DNA of 64,000 nt from Paraburkholderia fungorum (GCF_902833645.1 NZ_CADFGE010000002.1:774419-838418), one strand, 5' to 3'; shown: positions 1 through 8,542, counted from the first letter of the stretch. Notes: generated from the sequence alone by a model not told the origin. A program made the numbers and translations.

Positions 1-1019
1 ACATCCAGTCGTCGCTGCATGCCGACGAGTTGCCTGGCATGCTGGTCTCGTGGGCGCTGCGCCGCAAGCTCGCCGCGCTGGAAGCCGCCGGCAAGGTGCG
101 CGGCGAGGTCGTGATCGTGCCGGTGGCCAATCCGATCGGTCTGAACCAGCATTTTCTCGGCCATCTGACGGGCCGCTTCGAGACCAACACCGCGCAGAAC
201 TTCAACCGCAACTTCTACGAGCTGTCGGCGCTGATCCAGCCTGGCATCGAAGCGCGCCTGAGCGGCGACATCGACGCCAATCGCACCGCAATCCGCGCGG
301 CGATGCGCGAAGCGCTCGACGCGCAAGCGCCCGCAACCGAACTCGAATCGCAACGGCTGGCGCTGCAAAAGCTTTCGTATGACGCCGACGTCGTGCTCGA
401 TCTGCACTGCGACTGGGAAGCCGCGATGCACGTATACACGAATCCCGACCTGTGGCCGGAAGTCGAGCCGCTCGCCCGCTACCTGGACGCCAAGGCGTCG
501 CTGCTGGCGCTGAATTCGGTGGGCAATCCGTTCGACGAAATCCACAGCTTCTGCTGGTCGGATCTGCGCGGCCGTTACGGCGACCGTTTCCCGATTCCGA
601 ACGGCTCGGTCTCGGTCACGATCGAACTGCGCGGCCAGCGCGAGGTGTCGTACGAGTACGCCGAGCAGGACGCTCAGGCGATCATCGAGTACCTGACCTC
701 GCGCGGCGTGATCGACGGCACGCCGGCGCCGCTGCCGGCGCTCGAATTCGCCGCGACGCCGTTGGCCGGCGCCGAGCCGATCGTCGCGCCGATGAGCGGC
801 GTGCTGGTTTACCGCTGTGAAGTCGGCACCTGGGTCGATGTCGGCCACGAGATCGCCGATATCGTCGATCCGTTGACCGATCGCGTCGTCACGCTAAAGA
901 GCAGCGTGGCCGGCGTGCTTTACGCACGGCATCTGACGCGCTTCGCGACGGCCGGGCTGGAATTCGCGCGCATTGCCGGTGCGAAGGCGTTCCGCAGCGG
1001 ATCGTTGTTGAGCAACTAG
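1..1019 (+). CDS. Succinylglutamate desuccinylase/aspartoacylase-family zinc carboxypeptidase (5' partial)
   Basis: The reading frame is open from the window edge (first full codon at position 3), so the N-terminus is missing; 338 residues remain. The first visible residues contain HADE, the His-x-x-Glu zinc-ligand motif of the M14/AstE-AspA fold. DLH near residue 130 of the visible part supplies the third zinc ligand, and a TIELRG segment carries the usual catalytic Glu. The last ~90 residues (APMSGVLVY onward) form the small beta-barrel, lipoyl-like C-terminal domain seen in this family. Members remove acyl groups from amino acids or related amides; the substrate cannot be told from sequence. 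An internal ATG at 30 would remove the HADE motif and is not the real start. A strong bidirectional terminator follows. Confidence 0.88.
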   Translation, partial: IQSSLHADELPGMLVSWALRRKLAALEAAGKVRGEVVIVPVANPIGLNQHFLGHLTGRFETNTAQNFNRNFYELSALIQPGIEARLSGDIDANRTAIRAAMREALDAQAPATELESQRLALQKLSYDADVVLDLHCDWEAAMHVYTNPDLWPEVEPLARYLDAKASLLALNSVGNPFDEIHSFCWSDLRGRYGDRFPIPNGSVSVTIELRGQREVSYEYAEQDAQAIIEYLTSRGVIDGTPAPLPALEFAATPLAGAEPIVAPMSGVLVYRCEVGTWVDVGHEIADIVDPLTDRVVTLKSSVAGVLYARHLTRFATAGLEFARIAGAKAFRSGSLLSN

Positions 1020-1035
1020 GCGCGCTTCCCGCCAT

Positions 1036-1068
1036 GCAAATCGCCCGCTACTTCAGCGGGCGATTTGC
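1036..1068. terminator. Bidirectional intrinsic terminator
   Basis: A perfect 14-bp inverted repeat (GCAAATCGCCCGCT and its complement) with a 5-nt ACTTC loop. It lies between the convergent peptidase and NlpA-type genes and has A/T-rich flanks, so it can serve both. Confidence 0.8.
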
Positions 1069-1100
1069 GTTTACGCCTCTGTTGCGAAAGAACCGGTTAC

Positions 1101-1907
1101 TCAGAAAGCGGGGATGATCGCGCCTTTGAATTGCGTGTCGATGTACTTGCGCACTTCATCCGATTCGTAGGCCGCGACCAGCTTTTTGACCCACGGCTTG
1201 TCGCGATCCTGCGCGCGTACGGCGATCAGATTCGCGTACGGCCCCTTGAGGTCTTCGATCGCGATCGCGTCTCTGGTCGGCTGCAAGCCGGCCTTCACCG
1301 CGTAATCCGTGTTGATCGACGCCGCGTCGAGGTCGTCGAGCGAGCGCGGCAATTGCGCGGCGTCGAGTTCGATCAGCTTGATCTTCTTCGGATTCTCCGC
1401 AACGTCGAGCGGCGTAGCATTGACGCCGTTGGTGCCGACGCCCGGCTTCAGTTTGATCACGCCGTACTTCTGCAACAGCAGCAGCGCGCGGTTGCCATTC
1501 GACGGGTCGTTCTGGATGCCGACCTTCGCGCCTTCCGGCAAGTCCTTCAGCGACTTGAGCTTCTTCGAATAGAAGCCCATCGGCGAAACGTAGGTCAGGC
1601 CGACGTTGACGATCTTGTAGCCTCGCTGCCTGATCTGGCTATCGAGAAACGGCTGGTGCTGGAAGCCGTTGGCGTCGAGGTCGCCTGCGTCGAGTGCCGC
1701 ATTCGGCTGCACGTAGTCGTTGAATTCGATGACCTTCACGTTCAACCCCTCACGCGCCGCGACTCTCGTCACGACCGACCAGATCTGTGCGTCCGGGCCG
1801 CTCATCGTGCCGACCTTGAGTTGTTTGTCGTCGGCATGCGCAAACGTTGCCGTGAGCGAAACGGCGGCTATAGCGAGCAGATTCTGGATGATTTTGCGGC
1901 GTTGCAT
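1101..1907 (-). CDS. MetQ/NlpA-family ABC transporter substrate-binding protein
   Basis: 268 aa. Residues 1-25 form a signal peptide (charged MQRRK, hydrophobic core, AHA cleavage site). The mature part begins with KVGTMSGPDAQIWSVV and has the NlpA-family pattern, including EFNDYVQPNAAL, NGFQHQPFLD and the SNGNRALLLLQ segment. Family members bind methionine or other amino acids for a MetNI-type ABC importer. No Cys is present at the signal-peptide end, so this is a soluble periplasmic protein rather than the usual lipoprotein. No ATPase or permease gene lies beside it, so it is either an orphan receptor or works with a distant MetNI. The ATG start follows a weak purine-rich stretch. Confidence 0.9.
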   Translation of the reverse strand: MQRRKIIQNLLAIAAVSLTATFAHADDKQLKVGTMSGPDAQIWSVVTRVAAREGLNVKVIEFNDYVQPNAALDAGDLDANGFQHQPFLDSQIRQRGYKIVNVGLTYVSPMGFYSKKLKSLKDLPEGAKVGIQNDPSNGNRALLLLQKYGVIKLKPGVGTNGVNATPLDVAENPKKIKLIELDAAQLPRSLDDLDAASINTDYAVKAGLQPTRDAIAIEDLKGPYANLIAVRAQDRDKPWVKKLVAAYESDEVRKYIDTQFKGAIIPAF

Positions 1908-2205
1908 GCGTGTGTCCTCGAGCGATTCTGATTGATAGGCGCGGATCGTCGCATGCAGCCGAGACCGCCGAAAACCAATCGTTTTTCACACGCTTATATG
2001 CACGGTCAGGAAAAAGCTTATGAGTGCGAGTCCTTGTGCGATTCCAGGCAGCAAAGAAACAGGAGTGTCGCGCGGGCGCGACAGTTTCTAAAAAAACCGA
2101 AGCTGTCACATACCTTACTCTGCATTCCCTTAAATTTCGGGCCATCCCGCGACCGAGCCAAAGAGCACGGCGGGGCGATCGCTTAATTTTTAATCGGAGA
2201 AAGTC

Positions 2206-3369
2206 TTGAACAAGAAAGTATTGACCGCCGCTACTCTCGCCGTCTTCGCCAGCGCCGCTCACGCGCAAAGCAGCGTCACGCTGTATGGCCTGATCGATGC
2301 CGGTATCAGCTACGTGAACAATTCAAAGACCGCCACCGGTCACGACAACCTCGTCAAGTACGACGACGGCGTGGCACAGGGCAGCCGTTGGGGCCTGCGC
2401 GGCACCGAAGATCTGGGTGGCGGCCTGAAGGCGCTGTTCGTGTTGGAAAACGGCTTTAACAGCGGCAACGGCACCCTCGGCCAGGGTGGCGCGCTGTTCG
2501 GCCGTCAGGCATACGTCGGCCTCTCGCAGAACAACGTCGGTTCGCTGACGTTCGGTCGCCAGTATTCGTTCTCGACGGACTATCTGGGCGGCAACTACTC
2601 GACGGGTGGCCAGACCGTCGCGGGTAACTACGCTTACCACATCAACGACGTCGACCAGTTGACCTCGAGCCGTATCAACAACGCGGTCAAGTTCAGCAGC
2701 GCGAATTTCGCGGGCCTGACCTTCGGCGCGATGTACGGCTTCTCGAACCAGGCTGGCGCATTCGCCGGCGCGCCGGCAACCGGCACGACCGCGGCACCGG
2801 TCGCAGGTTCGTCGCGCGCATACAGCCTGGGTGTGAACTACGCGAATGGCCCGTTCGGCATTGGCGCAGCGTACACGGACATCCGTTACCCGAGCCAGGC
2901 AACCCCGGCGTTCTCGACCAGCATCGCCAACGTGACCACGGGCTCTGTCCGCGATCTGCGCACGTTCGGCGTGGGCGGCCGTTACTCGATCGGCGCGGCG
3001 ACGCTGTGGGCGTTGTACACGAACACGCACTTCACGCCGGTCACGGGCGGCTCGACCACGTTCGCCGCGTATGAAGCAGGCGCGAAGTACGCATTCACGC
3101 CGGCACTGACGGCGGGTGCGGGCTATACGTACATGCACCTGAGCGGCGCCAACAAGGGCCACTGGAACCAGGCTGACCTGAGCGTCGACTACGCGCTGAG
3201 CAAGCGCACGGACGTCTACGCACTGGGCATCTACCAGATCGCAGCGGGCCGCAACGGCACGCAGGATCTGCAGGCACAGATCGGCTCCAGCACGAGCTAC
3301 TTCAACACGTCGGGCACGGGTTCGGACAACCAGCTGGCCTTCCGCGTCGGTATCCGTCATAAGTTCTAA
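2206..3369 (+). CDS. Gram-negative porin (OmpC-type, Burkholderia family)
   Basis: 387 aa trimeric outer-membrane porin for passive uptake of small solutes. The signal peptide is residues 1-20 (ending AHA), and the mature N-terminus QSSVTLYGLIDAGISY is the first beta-strand typical of betaproteobacterial porins. The PNxxxG-like constriction-loop region is followed by alternating amphipathic strands. The last residue is Phe (IRHKF), the signal for BAM-dependent insertion. The start is TTG, chosen because CGGAGAAAG sits just upstream and it gives an intact signal peptide. It is monocistronic and followed by a terminator. Confidence 0.95.
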   Translation: MNKKVLTAATLAVFASAAHAQSSVTLYGLIDAGISYVNNSKTATGHDNLVKYDDGVAQGSRWGLRGTEDLGGGLKALFVLENGFNSGNGTLGQGGALFGRQAYVGLSQNNVGSLTFGRQYSFSTDYLGGNYSTGGQTVAGNYAYHINDVDQLTSSRINNAVKFSSANFAGLTFGAMYGFSNQAGAFAGAPATGTTAAPVAGSSRAYSLGVNYANGPFGIGAAYTDIRYPSQATPAFSTSIANVTTGSVRDLRTFGVGGRYSIGAATLWALYTNTHFTPVTGGSTTFAAYEAGAKYAFTPALTAGAGYTYMHLSGANKGHWNQADLSVDYALSKRTDVYALGIYQIAAGRNGTQDLQAQIGSSTSYFNTSGTGSDNQLAFRVGIRHKF

Positions 3370-3426
3370 GCGGCTCTTGGCTTGCCGGCGAGGAGCGCAA
3401 GTTCCTTGCCGTCCTGAGGTTCCGGA

Positions 3427-3452
3427 AAACGCCCTGCGGGGCGTTTTTCTTT
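3427..3452 (+). terminator. Intrinsic terminator after the porin
   Basis: An inverted repeat (AAAACGCCC / GGGCGTTTTT around TGCG) followed by a T-rich run ends the porin transcript. Confidence 0.8.
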
Positions 3453-3609
3453 TGCGGAAGCGGCTTTTTCAACTCCCTGTGTTGAGGCAACGCCGTCTGA
3501 TGGCGCCCCGCCACTTCGTCAACTTTGCAACGGTAACGGCTAACCGCGCCGCGCATCACAGTATCAGTCGCGCCCGGGCCACAGCAAACCCGGCCGCAGA
3601 TGGCCAGCG

Positions 3610-4023
3610 CTACGCCGGACCGGACGTGTCCATCTGCGAGGCCCGCGCCAGTGCTTGCGTGTCGATGTACTCCCGGATGCTCGTCAGTCTGCCGTCACGG
3701 ACCGTGATGGCGAAGATCCAGTCGTCTTCGAACGTCTTGTTCGTGGCTTTGATCGTCCCCCTGGCGAAGCCGACGACGACGACCCTGTCTCCTTGCGCGA
3801 TGAACTCCCGCGGTTCCATTGACGTTTCTATCGACCTGGATGCGGTCTCAAGCAAATCCGTCAGCCCCGCGTGTCCGTGGCGCGTTCCGGCCAATGGCCA
3901 ATCCTCGCCCGGGATGATCCACTCGATGTCTTCGGCAACCAGCGTCAGCAGACCCTTCCTGTCGCCGCGGCCGATCGCAGCGAAGAAGTCCTTCACGGTC
4001 TGGACGTTCTTATCGGTATCCAT
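3610..4023 (-). CDS. NTF2-like / SnoaL-fold protein (ketosteroid-isomerase-like)
   Basis: 137 aa from an ATG preceded by GGAGAAATTCCT; the frame extends upstream but without protein character. The sequence (TVKDFFAAIGRGDRKGLLTLVAEDIEWIIPG ... VVGFARGTIKATNKTFEDDW ... REYIDTQA) matches the small cone-shaped SnoaL/NTF2-like fold used by many small isomerases and cyclases. The substrate is unknown. It is the second gene after the SDR gene and probably co-transcribed with it. The pair is divergent from a TetR-type regulator, suggesting a small inducible detoxification or catabolic unit. Confidence 0.82.
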   Translation of the reverse strand: MDTDKNVQTVKDFFAAIGRGDRKGLLTLVAEDIEWIIPGEDWPLAGTRHGHAGLTDLLETASRSIETSMEPREFIAQGDRVVVVGFARGTIKATNKTFEDDWIFAITVRDGRLTSIREYIDTQALARASQMDTSGPA

Positions 4024-4129
4024 AGGAATTTCTCCATTTCTCCTGGATCGGAGCGCGCGCGAATAAAGTGTGTGAAACGTGGTCCCACGACTGGCGGGGC
4101 CGGCGGGCCAGCCACGGGAGCGCTTCGGG

Positions 4130-4882
4130 TCAGCCCTGCGCCATGCCCCCATCGACGGGAAGATCGATACCAGTGATGTACGAACTTTCGTCAGAGGCAA
4201 GGAACGTGACCGCTGCAGCGATTTCCTCGGGCATGCCCCTGCGGCCCATTGGGATCTGCGTGGTGAACTGTGCGACTGCCTGCTCGGCCTGTTCAGTGGT
4301 AAGGCCTGTCGTAGTCGCCAGGGCCGGGGTGTCGATTGCTCCGGGGCTCATACAATTAACGCGGATCTTGCGGTCTTTCAATTCCAGCGCCCAACCGCGC
4401 GCGAAGTTGCGCACAGCCGCCTTACTCGCGGCGTAAGCCGTAAATCCTGGAAGCCCGAGCACGTTCGAGACCGAAGAGTTCAGGATAATCGAACCGCCGT
4501 CTTTGAAGAGGGGAAGGGCCTTCTGCACCGTAAAGAACATTCCCTTCACGTTCACGTCGAAGGTCTGGTCAAAATGGGCCTCGGTAGCTACCGCGAGCGG
4601 TGCGATTGTCCCTGCGCCCGCATTCGCGAACAGAACGTCGATGTGACCACGTTTCTCCTTCACGACAGCGTAGAGCCGGTCCAGATCTTCCAGACGGGAC
4701 ACGTCGCCAACGACCGTCGTAACGTTTTTCCCGATGGCGGCGGCGGCCTCCTTCAGCTGTTTCTCCCGTCGCCCAGTAATCACGACGTGCGCGCCTTCTT
4801 CCACGAAGCGCCTGGCTGTGGCCAGGCCAATCCCGCTGCTTCCGCCCGTGATGACTGCAACCTTACCTTCCAGGTTTTTCAT
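4130..4882 (-). CDS. SDR-family oxidoreductase
   Basis: 250 aa classical short-chain dehydrogenase. The cofactor motif TGGSSGIG is at residues 12-19 and NAG at 87-89. The catalytic set is Asn111, Ser137, Tyr150 and Lys154 (YAASK), and a C-terminal PVDGGMAQG tail closes the active site. ITGRR after beta-strand 2 suggests NADP preference. The ATG start lies 68 bp from the nearest of three palindromes shared with the divergent TetR gene, so it is probably that regulator's target. The SnoaL-like gene follows in the same direction. Confidence 0.92.
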   Translation of the reverse strand: MKNLEGKVAVITGGSSGIGLATARRFVEEGAHVVITGRREKQLKEAAAAIGKNVTTVVGDVSRLEDLDRLYAVVKEKRGHIDVLFANAGAGTIAPLAVATEAHFDQTFDVNVKGMFFTVQKALPLFKDGGSIILNSSVSNVLGLPGFTAYAASKAAVRNFARGWALELKDRKIRVNCMSPGAIDTPALATTTGLTTEQAEQAVAQFTTQIPMGRRGMPEEIAAAVTFLASDESSYITGIDLPVDGGMAQG

Positions 4883-4950
4883 AATCTTTCGCCTTTCGTT
4901 TGGGGTGTAAAGCAGCGCCGCTGCCCCAACCGGTGCACAGGCGCTGTATC

Positions 4951-4971
4951 ATCTGGATCGCCGATCCAGAT
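4951..4971. promoter_or_regulatory. Operator palindrome 1 (TetR-type)
   Basis: A perfect 21-bp palindrome with core GGATCGCCGATCC, centred at 4961 between the divergent SDR and TetR genes. It shares the GGATC-N3-GATCC pattern with two more copies downstream, as expected of a TetR-family operator. Confidence 0.65.
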
Positions 4972-4988
4972 CATGATTCACAATATCC

Positions 4989-5001
4989 GGATCAGTGATC
5001 C
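4989..5001. promoter_or_regulatory. Operator palindrome 2 (TetR-type)
   Basis: GGATCAGTGATCC is a perfect 13-bp palindrome centred at 4995, 34 bp from the centre of copy 1. Confidence 0.62.
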
Positions 5002-5007
5002 AAATAT

Positions 5008-5024
5008 ACGGATCGGTGATCCGT
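5008..5024. promoter_or_regulatory. Operator palindrome 3 (TetR-type)
   Basis: ACGGATCGGTGATCCGT has perfect 7-bp arms around GGT. It is centred at 5016, 21 bp (two helical turns) from copy 2, and ends 16 bp before the regulator's start codon, consistent with autorepression. Confidence 0.62.
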
Positions 5025-5039
5025 TTGTCAAGGAACCCC

Positions 5040-5630
5040 ATGCGAGCCGACGCACAAAAAAATTACAGCCATCTACTTGCAGTCGCGCACGACGTTGTCG
5101 CCACGCACGGCGTCGACGCATCGATGCGAGATATCGCCCGCCGGGCCGGTGTCGGGTTGGCTACGCTGCTGCGTCATTTCCCAACGCGAGAAGCCTTGTT
5201 TGAAGCGTTGTTGTGTACGAATCTGGACGAACTGACGCAGAAGGCAGACGAACTCGAAACGTCGCATTCACCTGACGAAGCGCTCGTGTCCTGGTTTCGG
5301 GAATGGATGGCTTTCGCCCAAAGCTATAAAGGCGTCGTCGCCCTGATGGCGGCCGCCCACACGAATCCGGACTCCGCTCTTTATGCTTCATGCGCAGCGG
5401 TGCACTCAGCGAGCGCGCGACTACTGCTTCGTGCTCAGGCCGAAGGCACGGCACGCGCCGACATGAATGGGGACGACCTGTTCGGCCTCATGGCGGCGCT
5501 CGGCTGGCTCGTCGACCTACCGTCATTCGCGCCACGGGCCGATCATCTGGTTCACATTGTCACTAGCGGCATCCTTCCGGATCGGTCGGGCAACGATGTC
5601 GAGAAGCGACGAGTTGAATCGGATCGATAA
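5040..5630 (+). CDS. TetR/AcrR-family transcriptional regulator
   Basis: 196 aa from the ATG behind AAGGAACCCC; a longer frame from 4995 starts inside operator copy 2 and is unlikely. The N-terminal HTH spans about residues 28-47 (MRDIARRAGVGLATLLRHF, with the HFPTREALFEAL helix-4 signature). The ligand domain resembles TetR C-terminal-33-type regulators. It is divergent from the SDR and SnoaL-like genes, with three palindromes between, so it probably represses both them and itself. The ligand is unknown. Confidence 0.9.
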   Translation: MRADAQKNYSHLLAVAHDVVATHGVDASMRDIARRAGVGLATLLRHFPTREALFEALLCTNLDELTQKADELETSHSPDEALVSWFREWMAFAQSYKGVVALMAAAHTNPDSALYASCAAVHSASARLLLRAQAEGTARADMNGDDLFGLMAALGWLVDLPSFAPRADHLVHIVTSGILPDRSGNDVEKRRVESDR

Positions 5631-5685
5631 GGCACCGGTGACGACGATTTCGAGCGTGTACTGCGCCCGCTTCCCTTCAAAACTA

Positions 5686-6834
5686 TCAGAACTTGGTTGT
5701 CAGCCCGAATATGAGCGCAACCTGATTGGGTGTAGCCGAACTCGATTCCAGGTCCCCCACCGTCCCACCCGCCGATACGATGTGGTTACCATCTTCGCTG
5801 AAGGTAGTTCCGTGAGCGTGTGAATAGCCACCGATTGCATAGAGCGTAGTGCGCTTGGACAGACTGTATTCCACCCCGGCGGCCACGTTATTGTAGGTTG
5901 CCGACGAACCGCCGGTTGACCTCGTGTACGTGTATCCGATGTTTAACGCGACTGCCGGCGTCATCTGATAGTCCAGCGAGGCCGCACCTGTATTGAAGGT
6001 TTCTTTCCGGTTAAAAGCAGCAAAACTCGCGTAGGGTTTCCATTGCGCATTGCTATAGCGCACGTTGGCAGTCAGTTCGTTCCAGACATACTGGACGGCA
6101 ACGTGGGTTATCAAGCGTGAGCCGACAAACGGGTCGTCGCCAAATAACGGCGTAACCGAACTGTTCTGAGTCTGGTCCGCCGTACCGACACCGCCAGCGC
6201 CGTCGTTCTTGGCAAAGACATATCCCGCCGCCGCACTGAAGGCGCCGTGAGCATAGGCGATCGATGCTGAAGAGGATTCCTGTGACGATGCATTGCCCGC
6301 TACGCCCCCCAAGCCGTACATCAACTCGAACTGTAAGCCAGCATATACTGGACTGCTGTACTTGATCGAATTTTGCAGGCGAAATGTATTGTCATTGTTG
6401 TCGACGTCTCCCGGTGTGGTAAACGCGGGACCATAGCCATCGGCCGTAAGCGGTTGAACCAGATCGACGGTCGTGTCCAACTGACGACCGACGGTCACTT
6501 TGCCGAAGACGTCGCTGTTGACCCCCACCCATGCATTTTTCCCAAACAGCCGGCCACCTTGACTCAGTTTTCCCGTATTAATGTTAAACCCGTTCTCGAG
6601 GTTGAAAATTGCCTGAAAGCGATTGCCCAGATCCTCCACTCCCTTCATGCCCCACTCGTTGGCCGTCAGGTCAGCACCTTGCAACTCGACGAGGGAGGCA
6701 TGCCCGGTGTTGTTGTAATAAGCAATCGCGTTATCAAGTTCACCGTAAAGCGTGATTCTGCTTTGCGCATGGGCAGTGGATGCAACAGCCAGCATGACCA
6801 ATGCGACGCTGCTGAAAACGGTCAGATTTTTCAT
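5686..6834 (-). CDS. Gram-negative porin (second copy family)
   Basis: 382 aa. The ATG at 6834 is preferred to the TTG one codon upstream because AGGAGATGTTTG gives a well-placed ribosome site. The signal peptide is residues 1-23 (ending AHA), the mature start is QSRITLYGELDNAIAYYNN, and the C-terminus is TTKF with a terminal Phe. It differs clearly from the porin at 2206, so it is a paralogue rather than a recent copy. It lies downstream of the YncE-like gene in the same direction with a 135-bp gap holding an AT-rich promoter-like stretch (TATAACTATATAAAT on the minus strand). Confidence 0.93.
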   Translation of the reverse strand: MKNLTVFSSVALVMLAVASTAHAQSRITLYGELDNAIAYYNNTGHASLVELQGADLTANEWGMKGVEDLGNRFQAIFNLENGFNINTGKLSQGGRLFGKNAWVGVNSDVFGKVTVGRQLDTTVDLVQPLTADGYGPAFTTPGDVDNNDNTFRLQNSIKYSSPVYAGLQFELMYGLGGVAGNASSQESSSASIAYAHGAFSAAAGYVFAKNDGAGGVGTADQTQNSSVTPLFGDDPFVGSRLITHVAVQYVWNELTANVRYSNAQWKPYASFAAFNRKETFNTGAASLDYQMTPAVALNIGYTYTRSTGGSSATYNNVAAGVEYSLSKRTTLYAIGGYSHAHGTTFSEDGNHIVSAGGTVGDLESSSATPNQVALIFGLTTKF

Positions 6835-6969
6835 CAAACATCTCCTATTTATATAGTTATACTAATTACACGTCAGAAATAAGCGACGATAGAGAACTAC
6901 TACTCGTCTATGGCGCCGGCAGCGCCTCCCTGCCTGTTCGGTTAGTCGCCTCGCTCCAAATAAATCCGG

Positions 6970-7956
6970 TCAGACAGGCTCGTACACGCCGATCTTGTTG
7001 CTGGTGTCGAGATATACAAAGATACGGTGGGTGGCCGGATCGACGGCCAATGTATGCGCGTTCTTTTCTGTCTTCAGATGATCGACCACCTGCTTCGCGT
7101 CGAGATCGACGACCTCAGCGCTTCCAATCTTGTCGCCAACGAAAACCCGGCGGGCCGCTACGTCTACCGCAATCTGGTCGATATCGCCGCCCTCGAATGG
7201 GATGCTGTCGACTAGCTTGCCGTCCGGGCTGACGATCAGTATTTTCTTGTCGCGGCTGCCGATAATCAGATGCCCTGCCTGACTGTCGTAAACCATGGGC
7301 TTGGCCGCTTTCCTGAGATGGAAATCCCATACTGCAACGACCTGACTGGAGTTCGGATCAATCACGTCGACAACATTGTCGACGGGTTGGTAAATGCGAT
7401 CCAGACCCGGTACGTATAGGTTGACGTCTGGACCATCTTTAGCGGGTTGAGGACGCAGCTCAATGTTGCCAACGCGCGCGAATGGCGCTTCACCCTCGAA
7501 TACTGTTTCGGTATTGCTATCGTCATTGGCGACAAAAACCTTGCCGTTTTGCGTGTCTATTGTCACGCCATCGGATTTTTTGCCACCGGTATCGACACTC
7601 GCAATCTGCTTCAAGGTGTTCTTGTCGATAACCACCAATTTATTGGTCGTGGCGTCGGCAACGAACGCATACTTGTCGCCAACGGCGATCCCGTTACCAT
7701 CCTCGATTCCTCCGATCACCGCCTTGACGGTCAGCTTGTCTGCATCAATGACCACGACATTGTGCTCGGGCGACTGCACGATCCAGGCGGTACGAGTCTG
7801 GGGATCGAAAGTCACCCAATCGCCATGCCCTCCATTTCCAGGCAGGGCGATTGTCTTGACAAGCTTATAGTGGGACTGCGCGCTCGCCCAGCAAGCATTG
7901 GTCAATGCAACTGCTCCTACGACGGCAATAACTGCGAGTTTCGAAATACGACGCAT
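6970..7956 (-). CDS. YncE-like periplasmic beta-propeller protein
   Basis: 328 aa. The signal peptide is about residues 1-27 (ending ASAQ). The rest consists of repeating blades of the pattern VVVIDADKLTVKAVIGGI..GNGIAVGDKYAFVAD, typical of the YncE/YVTN seven-bladed propeller superfamily. Such proteins bind ligands or DNA or act as scaffolds, and no enzymatic residues can be assigned. The start ATG follows CAGGAGACATC. Its pairing with the porin downstream suggests a shared envelope role, such as uptake of a particular solute; that is inference. Confidence 0.85.
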   Translation of the reverse strand: MRRISKLAVIAVVGAVALTNACWASAQSHYKLVKTIALPGNGGHGDWVTFDPQTRTAWIVQSPEHNVVVIDADKLTVKAVIGGIEDGNGIAVGDKYAFVADATTNKLVVIDKNTLKQIASVDTGGKKSDGVTIDTQNGKVFVANDDSNTETVFEGEAPFARVGNIELRPQPAKDGPDVNLYVPGLDRIYQPVDNVVDVIDPNSSQVVAVWDFHLRKAAKPMVYDSQAGHLIIGSRDKKILIVSPDGKLVDSIPFEGGDIDQIAVDVAARRVFVGDKIGSAEVVDLDAKQVVDHLKTEKNAHTLAVDPATHRIFVYLDTSNKIGVYEPV

Positions 7957-8141
7957 GATGTCTCCTGATTGTTTTCGATCTTGATGGTCCCACCGGCTGC
8001 ACAGGCTTATTCGAATCTCAAATCGTTAGATTATTAGGATGCCTACTTTTATTGTCCGGCTTTTCTCTGCTTACCTTATGAAACGGCATCACTGAATTGC
8101 TACGGGTGCCGCGTCTGGCTATGCGCGGTGTGTTCTCCTCG

Positions 8142-8399
8142 CTATACGGCACCTGCAGGTAAAGCGCCGACCATACTTCTTTGCATTTCGCGTGGCAGTG
8201 AATTGGTTATTGAGCGCACGAGTCCATCGCGCATCTCACGGCTTAGCCGTTCAAAGCACGAAGTGTTGTCCTTACCTTCGGCTGCCTGCGCTGCATCGAC
8301 ATAGGACTCGAACAGCACCGGCCTTTCATTGACTAGAACTCACAAGCCATTCCCCACCTCGTGGACTAAAGAAACAGCCCTGCTTTTTATTAGGATCAC
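8142..8399 (-). pseudogene. Possible decayed gene behind a GntR-type promoter copy
   Basis: From a GTG at 8399 the minus strand reads 19 codons to an in-frame TGA (8342-8340), then 65 more sense codons to TAG at 8142. The second part (NERPVLFESYVDAAQ ... FERLSREMRDGLVRS ... LPREMQRSMVGAL) is protein-like with a balanced codon pattern, but I do not recognise the family. It sits directly after a promoter nearly identical to that of the GntR gene at 15204-15941. The simplest reading is a degraded second regulator or regulated gene. The remainder of 7957-8542 shows no other coding signal and is AT-richer than its surroundings around 8020-8100. Confidence 0.3.
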
Positions 8400-8407
8400 T
8401 GAAATTC

Positions 8408-8436
8408 AGTCTAGGTTGTCAAATGCGTAATGTCAA
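8408..8436 (-). promoter_or_regulatory. Sigma70-type promoter, copy of the GntR gene promoter
   Basis: On the minus strand TTGACA (8436-8431), a 17-bp spacer and TAGACT (8413-8408) form a near-consensus promoter, with an A-rich upstream element. The block 8401-8450 matches 15942-15991 with identical spacing: 14 of 15 bases around the -10 and almost all around the -35. The spacer itself is not conserved. Confidence 0.6.
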
Positions 8437-8542
8437 CACTTTACTTTTTTATGCGCCGGCCGACTCGAGGACCATACATTCGACGCGACATACCGTTCAA
8501 TTGGCCGATAGCGCTGTACGTGCCGCCATTGCCCTTACATCG

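Noticed and set aside
1065..1931. 288-aa plus-strand frame opposite the NlpA-type gene
   Set aside because: Antisense shadow; starts inside the terminator region and has no recognisable motif.
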